NCBI RefSeq assembly: GCF_000190595.1 | Contig: NC_015167.1 | Span: 2,960,501-3,024,500 of the forward strand | DNA length: 64,000 nt | Direction: 5' to 3' | Source: Cellulophaga lytica DSM 7489 | GTDB taxonomy: Bacteria; Bacteroidota; Bacteroidia; Flavobacteriales; Flavobacteriaceae | In this document: positions 1 to 8,455 of the stretch, in pieces | Numbering within the stretch: the stretch's first letter is position 1 | How the letters are laid out: the number at the start of each line of letters is the position of its first letter | Notes under the pieces: model-generated | Seen by the model: the letters and a program-made list of their open reading frames with translations, nothing else | Told to the model about the DNA's origin: nothing | Databases searched by the model: none | Program-made: the position numbers and the translations under genes

Positions 1-1048
1 TAATATCAATAGATAAATCATTATTAAGTTTTGCTTTTTCTGCAAACCTAACTCTTGCGGCTAAAAAAGGAGCATCTGGTTGTTGTTGTATCTCACCAAG
101 TCTAGTAGATACCATAGATGTTGCTATATTTCTTAAAAGAGATGTTTTAAGGTCGCCAATAGTTTGCTCTTTAATTTTTTTAGGATGATTAATGCTAAAA
201 CTAATATTTGCTGTAGATACTTCTTCATCCATAGCAATGTTATAAAGCATTTCTTTATTTCCAGGTATTTCTACATAAAAACGTTCTTTAGGGTTTTTAA
301 CAGCTGGAATTTTAGAAAATTTATCTTTTATTTTTTGTTCAATTTCATCTACGTTAATATCACCAACAATAGCAATAGCTTGTAAATCTGTACGGTACCA
401 ATCATGGTAAAAATCTCTTAAGGCTTTGTAGTCAAAATTCTCTACAATATTCATTAAGCCAATAGGTAACCTTTTGCTGTATTTAGAGTTGTTAAACATA
501 ATGGGTAAAGATTGTTGTAAAATCCTCATTCTACCATTTTGGCGTGTTCTCCATTCTTCTTTAATAACACCACGTTCTGCATCAATCTCCTCGTCTGTAA
601 GTAATAGGTAGTTAGACCAATCATGTAATACCAATAAACACGTATCAATTAAGCCATCTTTAGTAGGTATATTGTCCATATTGTATACAGTTTCATCAAA
701 GCTTGTGTATGCATTAATATCTCTGCCAAAAACAGCTCCGTGTTTTTGTAATGTGTTTAAAATACCTTTTCCTTCAAAGTTTTTTGTACCGTTAAAGGCC
801 ATATGTTCTAAAAAGTGAGCTAAACCTTGTTGGTTATCGTTTTCTAGTATAGAGCCCACATTTTGTATAATGTAGTAACTGGCGACGCCTTTGGTAACGT
901 CTGTGTTGTAAATGTAATAAGTCATTCCATTAGGTAAAACACCTTTTTTAAATTTGGTGTTTACTGGCAATGGTTGGTTTAAATCTAACCCTTGGGCAGA
1001 AAGGCCTAAGCATAGAAATAAACAAAGTAGCATTGTAATTTTCTTCAT
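1..1048 (-). CDS. M16 family zinc metallopeptidase, partial (C-terminus outside window)
   Basis: The gene reads leftward from an ATG at 1048 and is still open at base 1, so only about 349 residues are visible. It starts with a Sec signal peptide (MKKITMLLCLFLCLGLSAQ), which points to a periplasmic or secreted enzyme. The inverted zinc motif HFLEH lies at residues 78-82 (His78 and His82 as ligands, Glu81 as catalytic base). Glu158 in ERGVIKEEW is at the right distance to be the third ligand. M16 enzymes of this kind in Bacteroidota are usually long, two-half proteins of roughly 900 residues, so more than half is probably missing here. The substrate cannot be told from the sequence. The next gene is divergent, across a 441-bp gap. 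Confidence 0.93.
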   Translation of the reverse strand, partial: MKKITMLLCLFLCLGLSAQGLDLNQPLPVNTKFKKGVLPNGMTYYIYNTDVTKGVASYYIIQNVGSILENDNQQGLAHFLEHMAFNGTKNFEGKGILNTLQKHGAVFGRDINAYTSFDETVYNMDNIPTKDGLIDTCLLVLHDWSNYLLLTDEEIDAERGVIKEEWRTRQNGRMRILQQSLPIMFNNSKYSKRLPIGLMNIVENFDYKALRDFYHDWYRTDLQAIAIVGDINVDEIEQKIKDKFSKIPAVKNPKERFYVEIPGNKEMLYNIAMDEEVSTANISFSINHPKKIKEQTIGDLKTSLLRNIATSMVSTRLGEIQQQPDAPFLAARVRFAEKAKLNNDLSIDI

Positions 1049-1489
1049 TTTTAAAAATTTGTTAGTTTTTTGTGAGTTTATAATAATAGACGTGTATAAA
1101 AAGGGCAACCCTTATTGTAATACTGTTAAATAAATGGTAAAATGTAAGTCTGTCTGTTTGTAATTTGTTACAAATTACTTTACTCTTTTTAAAAAGTTAT
1201 ATTGTATTAGCAAGTGCTTTTTGCAACTATAACCTTAAGTTTACGCTACAGAAATTGTAAGTTGCTATTGCTTTTTATTTTTTTACGCTAGTCGATGATA
1301 ATTTGTTATCCGTCTATAAATACATTATAAATTAGTTGTATTAACATATTTTTAAATTGTATTTTGATTAAAAATTCTAAATTAGTGACTTCTGTTTTTT
1401 AGTAATTACCAAACAAAAAACAAAGCAAGGGCACAAAAAAAGAAGCTCTAATCATTGTAATTAACCAAATTAACTCAAACAAAAATAAT
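1049..1489. other. 441-bp intergenic region between divergent genes
   Basis: No convincing gene was found. The DNA is very AT-rich and must contain the promoters of both the leftward M16 peptidase and the rightward GMC oxidoreductase. No clean TAnnTTTG box stands out; TAAGTTTA near 1233 is a one-mismatch copy. It contains a perfect 8+8 bp inverted repeat at 1160-1178 and a short AAGGG/CCCTT hairpin at 1101-1113. Confidence 0.6.
1160..1178. repeat. Perfect inverted repeat, possible operator
   Basis: The arms GTAATTTG and CAAATTAC are separated by TTA, giving a 19-bp palindrome in the gap between divergent genes. It could bind a dimeric regulator of either neighbour. No regulator gene lies next to it, and AT-rich DNA yields such palindromes by chance, so the role is only a guess. 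Confidence 0.3.
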
Positions 1490-3208
1490 ATGCAGATAAT
1501 AGAATCTTCAACTATGTATGACGTTATCATAGTTGGTTCTGGTGCTGGTGGAGGTATGGCAACCAAAGTTTTGTCTGAAGCCGGACTTAAAGTTGCTGTA
1601 GTAGAAGCAGGTCCTTTTTTTGATCCTAAAGATCCCAAGCAACAAACCCAATTTAAATGGCCTTATGAGTCTCCACGAAGAGGAGCTAATACCGTAAGAG
1701 ATTTTGGAGAGTTTGATATGGCTCTTGGAGGATGGAATATAGAAGGAGAACCATACACGCAAAAAAACGGATCTAAATTTGCGTGGTTTAGATCTAGAAT
1801 GCTTGGAGGAAGAACCAACCACTGGGGGCGTATATCTTTACGTTTTAGCGAAAGAGATTTTAAGCATAAAGATGTAGATGGTTTAGGAGAAAACTGGCCT
1901 ATTGGTTATGATGATGTTAAACCGTATTACGATAAAGTAGATAAACTAATTGGTGTTTTTGGTTCTAAAGAAGGTTTGGTTAATGAGCCAGACGGATTTT
2001 TCTTGCCAGCACCAAAACCAAGATTGCACGAGTTGTATTATATGGACGGAGCTAAAAAATCTGGTGTTCCTGTTATACCTGCTCGTATGTCTATGGTTAC
2101 AAAAAAAGTAAATAAAGACCGTGGAGTATGTGTCTATTGTGGGCAGTGCGGCAGATCTTGTCAATATTATGCAGATTTCTCATCTGGTAGTTGTTTAATT
2201 TTTCCGGCACAAAATAATGGAGGCCAAATAGATTTGTTTGTAAACTCTATGGTTAGGGAGGTTACTACCAATGATGAGGGTAAAGCAACTGGTGTATTAT
2301 ACATTAATAAGGAAGACCGTAAAGAGTACAGACTAAAGGGTAAGGTGGTTGTTATGGCAGCATCTGCTTGTAGTTCTGCACGTATACTATTAAACTCTAA
2401 AAGCAAGCAACATCCAGCAGGTTTGGGTAATAGTAGTGGTTTAATTGGTAAGTATTTACATGATTCTACCGGGGCAAGTAGAGGTGGATTTATACCTGCT
2501 ATGATGGACCGAAAAATGTATAACGAAGACGGGGTAGGTGGTATGCACGTATATTCGCCTTGGTGGCTAGATAATAAAAAATTAGATTTCCCTAGAGGTT
2601 ATCATATAGAAGTATGGGGCGGAATGGGAATGCCAAACTACGGTTTTGGTTTTAACCCAAATAGCTTTAATGAGTATTTTGGAGAAAAAGTAGGTGGCTA
2701 TGGTAATAGTTTGCGTTCTGATGTTAAAAAATATTACGGAGCTACATTAGGCTTTGGTGGAAGAGGAGAATCTATAGCGCAAGAAACTAATTATTGCGAA
2801 ATAGACCCAAACACGGTAGATGAATTTGGTATTCCTGTATTGCGTTTTAATTACCAGTGGACAGATTATGAGCGTAAACAAGCAAAGCATATGCAAGAAA
2901 CGTTTGAAGAAATAATTCATAATATGGGTGGTAAAGTGTTAGGAGATACGCCTACTGCAGAACAAGATTATGGACTTAATAAACCAGGGGAAATTATACA
3001 TGAGGTTGGTACTACACGTATGGGAGATAACCCAAAAACTTCTGTAGTTAACCAATATGAGCAAATGCATGATGTAGACAACGTTTTTATTGTAGATGCT
3101 GGTCCGTTTGTTTCTCAGGCAGATAAAAATCCAACCTGGACAATTTTAGCATTGGCTTGGAGAACATCAGATTATATTGTAGAACAGTTTAAACAGCAAA
3201 ATATCTAA
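1490..3208 (+). CDS. GMC family FAD oxidoreductase with a CxxCxxCxxxC cluster
   Basis: This 572-residue flavoprotein is of the glucose-methanol-choline family and probably oxidises a sugar or alcohol in the periplasm. The FAD-binding motif GSGAGG is at residues 16-21, with Glu39 in VVEAG for the ribose. The C-terminal GMC domain has the active-site pair His504 (HEVGTTRMG) and Asn547 (DKNPTWTI). Cysteines 214, 217, 220 and 224 form CxxCxxCxxxC, a spacing that suggests an Fe-S cluster as in the alpha subunit of bacterial FAD-glucose dehydrogenase. No signal peptide is seen, so export would have to ride on the Tat-type partner encoded 3 bp downstream. ATG1490 is used; Met9 (1514) is a possible alternative start. 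The substrate is unknown. Confidence 0.93.
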   Translation: MQIIESSTMYDVIIVGSGAGGGMATKVLSEAGLKVAVVEAGPFFDPKDPKQQTQFKWPYESPRRGANTVRDFGEFDMALGGWNIEGEPYTQKNGSKFAWFRSRMLGGRTNHWGRISLRFSERDFKHKDVDGLGENWPIGYDDVKPYYDKVDKLIGVFGSKEGLVNEPDGFFLPAPKPRLHELYYMDGAKKSGVPVIPARMSMVTKKVNKDRGVCVYCGQCGRSCQYYADFSSGSCLIFPAQNNGGQIDLFVNSMVREVTTNDEGKATGVLYINKEDRKEYRLKGKVVVMAASACSSARILLNSKSKQHPAGLGNSSGLIGKYLHDSTGASRGGFIPAMMDRKMYNEDGVGGMHVYSPWWLDNKKLDFPRGYHIEVWGGMGMPNYGFGFNPNSFNEYFGEKVGGYGNSLRSDVKKYYGATLGFGGRGESIAQETNYCEIDPNTVDEFGIPVLRFNYQWTDYERKQAKHMQETFEEIIHNMGGKVLGDTPTAEQDYGLNKPGEIIHEVGTTRMGDNPKTSVVNQYEQMHDVDNVFIVDAGPFVSQADKNPTWTILALAWRTSDYIVEQFKQQNI

Positions 3209-3211
3209 GTT

Positions 3212-3919
3212 ATGGATAGAAGAAAAAGTATAAAATCTATTATTCTTGGCGGTGTAGCCGGTGGTTTAGCTTTAAACGGTTGTAAACCAGGTGTAGATAG
3301 TGATACAACTAGTACAGAAGAAGCAGTTGTAGATGAAAAGTATTTTGGACGTACACCAGAAGAAAAAGAGCAAATAGCAAAATTAAATGCAGAACAATTT
3401 TTTAATGAACACCAAATGGAAACCCTAGGTGTTTTATGTGCTTTAATTTTACCAGCAAATGAAAAATATGGTAGTGCTACAGATGTTGGTGTTCCAGATT
3501 TTATAGAGTTTATGGCTAAAGATATACCTGCATACCAAACACAGCTTAAGGGAGGTTTAATGTGGTTAGACCATACAAGTAATAAAGATTATGGAGTAGA
3601 GTTTAAAAAAGCTACACCAGAGCAGCAAAAAGTTATTTTAGATGCTATTGCTTATCCAGATAAAGAAGAGCCAACTTATGAGCAAAACTTCTTTTCTTTA
3701 ATGCGTAATTTAACTGTTACAGGTTATTATACATCTAAAGAAGGAATAGAAGATCTTGGTTACAAGGGTAATACGCCAAATGTATGGGACGGTGTACCAC
3801 AAGACGTGTTAGATAAGCACGGAAAATCTTACCCAAAAGAATGGATGCCTAAGTTTGTAGACCAAAGCAAACGTAATATTATGGCAGAATGGGATGATGA
3901 TATGAATTTAATTACATAA
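3212..3919 (+). CDS. Gluconate 2-dehydrogenase subunit 3 family lipoprotein
   Basis: This 235-residue protein is the small partner of the GMC enzyme and starts 3 bp after it, clearly the same operon. The N-terminus MDRRKSIK carries twin arginines before a hydrophobic stretch and ends in a lipobox (ALNGC, Cys24), so it looks like a Tat-exported lipoprotein. The rest resembles the gluconate_2-dh3 family, including the 'EMETLGVLCALILP'-like segment near residues 68-82. In known relatives (gamma subunit of membrane sugar dehydrogenases) this subunit is needed for export and folding of the catalytic subunit, which itself lacks a signal. The operon ends at a strong hairpin terminator 30 bp downstream. 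Confidence 0.88.
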   Translation: MDRRKSIKSIILGGVAGGLALNGCKPGVDSDTTSTEEAVVDEKYFGRTPEEKEQIAKLNAEQFFNEHQMETLGVLCALILPANEKYGSATDVGVPDFIEFMAKDIPAYQTQLKGGLMWLDHTSNKDYGVEFKKATPEQQKVILDAIAYPDKEEPTYEQNFFSLMRNLTVTGYYTSKEGIEDLGYKGNTPNVWDGVPQDVLDKHGKSYPKEWMPKFVDQSKRNIMAEWDDDMNLIT

Positions 3920-3947
3920 ATCATTTGGTTTTAAATTAAGAATGTTA

Positions 3948-3985
3948 AATTGCCTTTAGAGTTATAATCTAAAGGCAATTTTTGT
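3948..3985 (+). terminator. Rho-independent terminator after the GMC operon
   Basis: There is a perfect 12-bp stem (AATTGCCTTTAG / CTAAAGGCAATT) with a 9-nt loop, followed by a T-rich tail. It sits 29 bp after the stop of the subunit-3 gene and before the next plus-strand gene, so it separates two transcription units. Confidence 0.85.
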
Positions 3986-4018
3986 TTTTAGAAGATGTAT
4001 TATTGAATTCTTATAAAA

Positions 4019-4747
4019 ATGAAACCAAAACACTTATTACTATTATTACTAATTTGTATTACTATTGCTTGTAAAAACAATAAAACAACGGCAGCAATTA
4101 ATATAGTAACTAAAGACACTACGCTAATTAAAAAAGATACTGTTGTAGTACCACCAGTTAAGCAAGAGATTAAATACAAATCTTTATCTGGTTTGGCAGA
4201 TACCACTTTTGTGCGTTTGGCAGATTATAGTGGCGATTTTGCTTATGATTTACGTTACGCAACAACAAATAACTTTTTAAAAGCTAAGGTGTATGATTGT
4301 CCAGAGTGTTATACTCGCGTTAAAACTGCTAAGGCTCTTTTAAAGGCAAATAAAGAATTTGTAAAACTTGGATACCGAATTAAATTTTTTGATTGTTACA
4401 GACCAAACTCTGTACAGTATAAAATGTGGAAAATAGTTCCTAATCCGCAATATGTGGCAAATCCTAAAAAGGGATCTATACACAACAAAGGTGGTGCTGT
4501 AGATATTACTTTAGAAACTCTAGATGGCGAGGAAGTAGATATGGGAACAGATTTTGATTTTTTTGGAAAAAGAGCTTACCATGACAATACCAATTTACCT
4601 AAAGAAATTTTAGCAAACAGAAAGTTACTAAAAGAAACAATGGAAAAATATGGCTTTTGGTCTATACGTACAGAGTGGTGGCATTACAATTTGTCTGCAA
4701 TGTCTAATGCAAAAGTTGCTAATTTTAAGTGGGACTGTGGTGAGTAA
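4019..4747 (+). CDS. D-alanyl-D-alanine dipeptidase (VanX/DdpX family), lipoprotein
   Basis: This 242-residue zinc peptidase would cleave D-Ala-D-Ala dipeptides. The signature SIHNKGGAVDIT gives zinc ligands His155 and Asp162. EWWH at 219-222 supplies catalytic Glu219 and ligand His222. Arg387-like binding in the motif DCYRPNSVQ fits the family. A short leader ending in ITIAC (lipid Cys18) makes it a lipoprotein, unlike the cytoplasmic VanX of vancomycin-resistance clusters. No VanH, VanA or VanRS genes are near, so a role in peptidoglycan peptide recycling or salvage is more likely than resistance. It is set off from the upstream operon by a terminator and meets the next gene tail-to-tail 2 bp away. 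Confidence 0.88.
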   Translation: MKPKHLLLLLLICITIACKNNKTTAAINIVTKDTTLIKKDTVVVPPVKQEIKYKSLSGLADTTFVRLADYSGDFAYDLRYATTNNFLKAKVYDCPECYTRVKTAKALLKANKEFVKLGYRIKFFDCYRPNSVQYKMWKIVPNPQYVANPKKGSIHNKGGAVDITLETLDGEEVDMGTDFDFFGKRAYHDNTNLPKEILANRKLLKETMEKYGFWSIRTEWWHYNLSAMSNAKVANFKWDCGE

Positions 4748-4749
4748 TA

Positions 4750-5931
4750 TTATTGTATTTTACTGCAGAGCAATACAATTTTAGTGTTATTGCAGTCTGT
4801 TGTAAAAAATAGGTAGGTGCTACCACCATCTTTAATTTTAAACTTTTTACGAATATTAGCTACACTTTCAGGAAAATTACGTGTTGTAATATTAGCTTTT
4901 ATTAGTTTTAAATGCTGAATTTCTTTTTTGTTAAAAGCTATTTTTTTTTCAACTTTAAAACATCTGCCTGCAAAATTTAGTAAGGTGTTAGAAGTGTATA
5001 AATGTGTATGTTCATGCAATTTATGTAGTTTGTAATGTGCAGCAACAGATTTAAAAGCTCCTGCTTTTAAAATAGCCGAATTAGGCTCGTAAATGTACTG
5101 TTGAGGTTCACTATAGGTTAATGCAACTTCTTTTTCATCTGTATAGTTAAAAGAAAAAAGAGCATCTTCAGTTTTAGTTAGGTTAATGGTTTTTATGGTA
5201 ATGTCTCCAGTATATTCTTTTTTTAAAACCCATAATAATTCTTTTACGTCATTGTTAAGTGCTACAACGTGTATTTCTTTTACATTTTGTAATGATTTTA
5301 TTCCAACTGAAAAATCTAACAGCGGAGATGTTTTTATAAGTATATTATCAGCTTTGCTAAAAATTAAATCTAAATGTTCTGGTACATTTGGTAAGCAATC
5401 TTCTAAAAAAAACACTTTTCCTTTGGCATCATTTCTTCTAGATGGATCTATGTAAATCCAATCAAAAAATAAGGTTGATTTTTTTAAGTAATCTAGTCCG
5501 TTTACGGCATAAGTTTTTATGTTATTAGCGCCTAATGTATTAAAGTTGTGTGTAGCTATTTTAGATACGTTTTCAGAAATTTCACAGTGGTAAACTGTTG
5601 TAATTTTTTTGGCAAAAAAGAAACAGTCTACACCTAGTCCTCCGGTAAGGTCTATTAAAGTATTACCGCTAACTAAACTTGCTTTGTAATTTGCTGTTTT
5701 TTCTGATGAGGTTTGCTCTATATTTAACTTGTTAGGGTAATAAATATTTGGGGTGTTAAACCAGGTAGGTAATTTATCTTTACACTTTTTTTTAGCTTCA
5801 ATTTGTGCTGCTATTTCTTTATTGGATACATTATTAAATATATCTTTTTTAAGTAGAATAGACATAATGTCTGTTTCTAAATTATCAGCAATAAAATTTT
5901 GTACGTTGGTATGTAAAATAGCAGTGTTCAA
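4750..5931 (-). CDS. Class I SAM-dependent methyltransferase with C-terminal THUMP-like domain
   Basis: This 393-residue protein has a Rossmann methyltransferase core. SAM motif I (DLTGGLGVD) is at residues 94-102 and a DPSRR motif at 162-166 sits where N-methyltransferases carry their catalytic loop. The last ~100 residues match the Bacteroidota 'THUMP-like' domain, suggesting a nucleic-acid substrate, probably RNA. It is a conserved but uncharacterised flavobacterial family. The start codon is TTG at 5931; no in-frame ATG precedes the conserved part. It is the last gene of a leftward run with the AI-2E permease and DUF4159 gene, 8 bp after the permease. Confidence 0.85.
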   Translation of the reverse strand: MNTAILHTNVQNFIADNLETDIMSILLKKDIFNNVSNKEIAAQIEAKKKCKDKLPTWFNTPNIYYPNKLNIEQTSSEKTANYKASLVSGNTLIDLTGGLGVDCFFFAKKITTVYHCEISENVSKIATHNFNTLGANNIKTYAVNGLDYLKKSTLFFDWIYIDPSRRNDAKGKVFFLEDCLPNVPEHLDLIFSKADNILIKTSPLLDFSVGIKSLQNVKEIHVVALNNDVKELLWVLKKEYTGDITIKTINLTKTEDALFSFNYTDEKEVALTYSEPQQYIYEPNSAILKAGAFKSVAAHYKLHKLHEHTHLYTSNTLLNFAGRCFKVEKKIAFNKKEIQHLKLIKANITTRNFPESVANIRKKFKIKDGGSTYLFFTTDCNNTKIVLLCSKIQ

Positions 5932-5939
5932 CCTTAAAA

Positions 5940-7028
5940 TTATAAATTTTTAGTCATAGATTTTACAATTTTATTGTCTGCAAAAAATTCTTTTAAAATA
6001 ACTTTAATTGCAGTGTAACCAGGTACAGCTATTATCATCCCTGTAATACCAAAAAGAAGTCCGCCAATAATTATAACAAGAAAAATTTCTAAAGGATGAG
6101 ATTTTACACTATTTGAAAATATAAACGGTTGTGAAAAGAAATTATCTACCAATTGACCAATAATAAAACCAATCATTACATAGCCTGTTTTTGGTAAAAT
6201 AACCTCACTAAAACTTTCACCTAAATTGCTAGACATTGTTAATGTTACCATTAAAGCACCGCCAATAATAGGTCCAACATATGGTATTAAGTTTAATAAA
6301 GCACACAAAAATGCAATTACAATGGCATTTTCTATACCTACAACTAGTAAAACAATGGTGTAAATAACAAATAATATTAGTATCTGAAAAACAAGTCCAA
6401 CAAAATATCTAGATAGTAGACTGCTAATAGTGTCCATAGATTTTTTAAATCGTCCTTCTTTGTTTTGTGGTGTTAGCATTAAAAGTCCGTCACTAAATAG
6501 TTTGCGATCTTTTAAAAAGAAAAAAGTAATAAATAATACAGAAAACAGCCCAATACTTAAACTGCCAAGTACACCTACAAGAGAATTTAAAAAGTTAGGT
6601 ATAAAGGCAAAATCTACATTAGTTAAAAAGTTTGATGATTTTACATTCTCCTCTAATTCTGTAGTGCTTACGCCAAAGTAATTAATAACTTCTGTGTATA
6701 AGTTTTCTATATTACCTTGTAACTGATTAATATCTAACAGAGCTAAATTATGCCCTTGTTGTATAATAAGCGGAATAAAAAGCGCAATTATACCGCCTAC
6801 AATGCCTATTAAAAAAAACATAGTAATAATAACGGCTAAAGTGTTATTAAATTTTAATTTATCGCGTAGAAATAAAACAATAGGCCTGCCAATTAATGAG
6901 GCAACGGCTGCAATAGAAATATATACTAAAACAGAACTAATTTTGTATAAAAAAAAGCACAATAGTACAATGCCTACTATAATGCCAAGTGCACGTAAAA
7001 TGCCATCTGCTATTGTTTTTGCTTTCAT
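5940..7028 (-). CDS. AI-2E family transporter (PerM/YdiK family permease)
   Basis: This 362-residue integral membrane protein has about eight hydrophobic segments. Its layout is typical of the family: two N-terminal helices, a periplasmic stretch around residues 90-150, and a conserved C-terminal block with LNLIPYVGPIIGG and a following GITGMIIAVP-type segment. Family members include AI-2 exporters and Na+/H+ antiporters, so the substrate is not predictable. No luxS or lsr gene is nearby. It lies 7 bp downstream of the DUF4159 gene in the same leftward operon. Confidence 0.88.
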   Translation of the reverse strand: MKAKTIADGILRALGIIVGIVLLCFFLYKISSVLVYISIAAVASLIGRPIVLFLRDKLKFNNTLAVIITMFFLIGIVGGIIALFIPLIIQQGHNLALLDINQLQGNIENLYTEVINYFGVSTTELEENVKSSNFLTNVDFAFIPNFLNSLVGVLGSLSIGLFSVLFITFFFLKDRKLFSDGLLMLTPQNKEGRFKKSMDTISSLLSRYFVGLVFQILILFVIYTIVLLVVGIENAIVIAFLCALLNLIPYVGPIIGGALMVTLTMSSNLGESFSEVILPKTGYVMIGFIIGQLVDNFFSQPFIFSNSVKSHPLEIFLVIIIGGLLFGITGMIIAVPGYTAIKVILKEFFADNKIVKSMTKNL

Positions 7029-7035
7029 TTATTAC

Positions 7036-7686
7036 TTAGTTGTTAAAAACGTATTTTATAATATTTGCGCCCATTTGCAAAGCTTTTAACCTTACGTCTG
7101 CATCATCATTATGTACTTCTTGATCTTCCCAGCCATCTCCTAAATCGCTCTCTAAAGTAAATAGCAATATAAGTCTATTATTGTGAGTAATTCCAAAGGC
7201 TTGTGGTCTTTTTCCGTTGTGCTCGTGTATTTTAGGTAAACCGTCTTTAAATTTAAACTTCTGATTAAAAATAGGGTGGTTAGCACCTAACTCTTCTAGT
7301 TTTTTATTAGGAAATAATTTAGCTATTTCTTTTCTAATATACGGTTCCATACCGTAATTATCATCAATATGTAAAAAACCACCAGATAGTAAGTAGGTTT
7401 TTAAGTTTTCTGCTTCTTCATTAGAAAAAACAACGTTTCCGTGTCCTGTCATATGTAAAAAAGGATACTGAAAAATACCTATGTTGCTAACTTCTACAGT
7501 TGCTGGTTTTGGTTTTATTTTTGTGTCTATTTCCTTATTGCAAAACTGTATTAAGTTAGGTAACGCAGTTGGGTTTGCATACCAATCTCCGCCACCATTA
7601 TATTTTAAAATTGCTATTTCTTGAGCTTGTAAATTAGCTGTAATAGTAAATGAGACTAACAAACAAAAAATCGCAATTTTTTTCAT
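7036..7686 (-). CDS. DUF4159 domain exported protein
   Basis: This 216-residue protein has a clear Sec signal peptide (cleavage near LQAQ, residue 22). The body shows the DUF4159 signature: a glycine-rich start (KYNGGGDWYANP), MTGHGN near residue 79 and GGFLHIDDNYG near residue 103, which resembles the glutaminase-like fold of ThuA/GATase-type proteins. Function is unknown; in Bacteroidota such proteins occur with MoxR/aerotolerance genes, none of which is present here. It sits between RsmE and the AI-2E permease in a leftward operon. Confidence 0.85.
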   Translation of the reverse strand: MKKIAIFCLLVSFTITANLQAQEIAILKYNGGGDWYANPTALPNLIQFCNKEIDTKIKPKPATVEVSNIGIFQYPFLHMTGHGNVVFSNEEAENLKTYLLSGGFLHIDDNYGMEPYIRKEIAKLFPNKKLEELGANHPIFNQKFKFKDGLPKIHEHNGKRPQAFGITHNNRLILLFTLESDLGDGWEDQEVHNDDADVRLKALQMGANIIKYVFNN

Positions 7687-7720
7687 ACAAGTAAATGGTG
7701 ATTTAAAAATGTTTAAAATA

Positions 7721-8428
7721 CTATCCGTTATTAATCATAGCAACTGTAGCACAGGCTACTATAGCAGCTGTTTCTGTACGTAACCTGTTTTTTCCTAAAG
7801 ATACAGGAATAAAACCATTTACATAAGCTTGTTTAATTTCTGCGGAAGAAAAATCGCCTTCAGGACCAATTAAAATAGTAACATCTTTGTCTGCAGCAAC
7901 TCTTCTTTTAAGCTCTACTTTTTCTTCTTCTTCGCAGTGAGCAATAAATAATAAATCTTTATGCTCTTTTTGTACAAACTCAGCGTAAGGTATTGGAGCG
8001 TTTAATTTAGGTAAGTATGTTTGTAAAGACTGTTTCATAGCAGATTGCAATACTTTTTCCATACGCTCTAGTTTTAGTACTTTACGTTCAGAGTGGTCGC
8101 AAATTATAGGTGTAATTTCGTCTACACCAATTTCTGTAGCTTTTTCTAAAAACCACTCAAACCTATCGTTCATTTTTGTTGGTGCAACAGCTATGTGCAA
8201 CCAATGCATAGGTCTGTGTTTTTTTTCTTTAGATGTAATTTGAGCTTTACATTTTTTTACATCAGCAACCATAATTTTAGCCGTAAATAAATATCCATTA
8301 CCATTGGTTATGTATAATTCATCTCCTTCTACCTTACGTAACACCTTTACAATATGCTTGCTTTCTTCTGGAGGAAAAACAAATTGAGAAATACTATTGT
8401 CTAAAGTGCTGTTATAAAATAATTGCAT
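7721..8428 (-). CDS. rsmE: 16S rRNA (uracil(1498)-N(3))-methyltransferase
   Basis: This 235-residue SPOUT-fold enzyme methylates U1498 of 16S rRNA, using SAM. The N-terminal PUA-like part is followed by the knot domain with ILIGPEGDFSSAEI near residues 180-193 and the SAM-binding C-terminal segment LGKNRLRTETAAIVACA. The length and all signature blocks match the family. It is encoded 27 bp after TsaD on the minus strand, an arrangement of two RNA-modification genes in one operon that fits housekeeping expression. Confidence 0.96.
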   Translation of the reverse strand: MQLFYNSTLDNSISQFVFPPEESKHIVKVLRKVEGDELYITNGNGYLFTAKIMVADVKKCKAQITSKEKKHRPMHWLHIAVAPTKMNDRFEWFLEKATEIGVDEITPIICDHSERKVLKLERMEKVLQSAMKQSLQTYLPKLNAPIPYAEFVQKEHKDLLFIAHCEEEEKVELKRRVAADKDVTILIGPEGDFSSAEIKQAYVNGFIPVSLGKNRLRTETAAIVACATVAMINNG

Positions 8429-8455
8429 AAAATATATTAATTTGGTTACTGTTTG

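Noticed and set aside
164..385. Short plus-strand reading frame inside the M16 peptidase
   Set aside because: It lies antisense to a clear metallopeptidase coding sequence and has no family motif; a shadow frame.
4019..4747. Vancomycin-resistance gene cluster
   Set aside because: Only the dipeptidase is present, as a lipoprotein, with no ligase, dehydrogenase or two-component system nearby.
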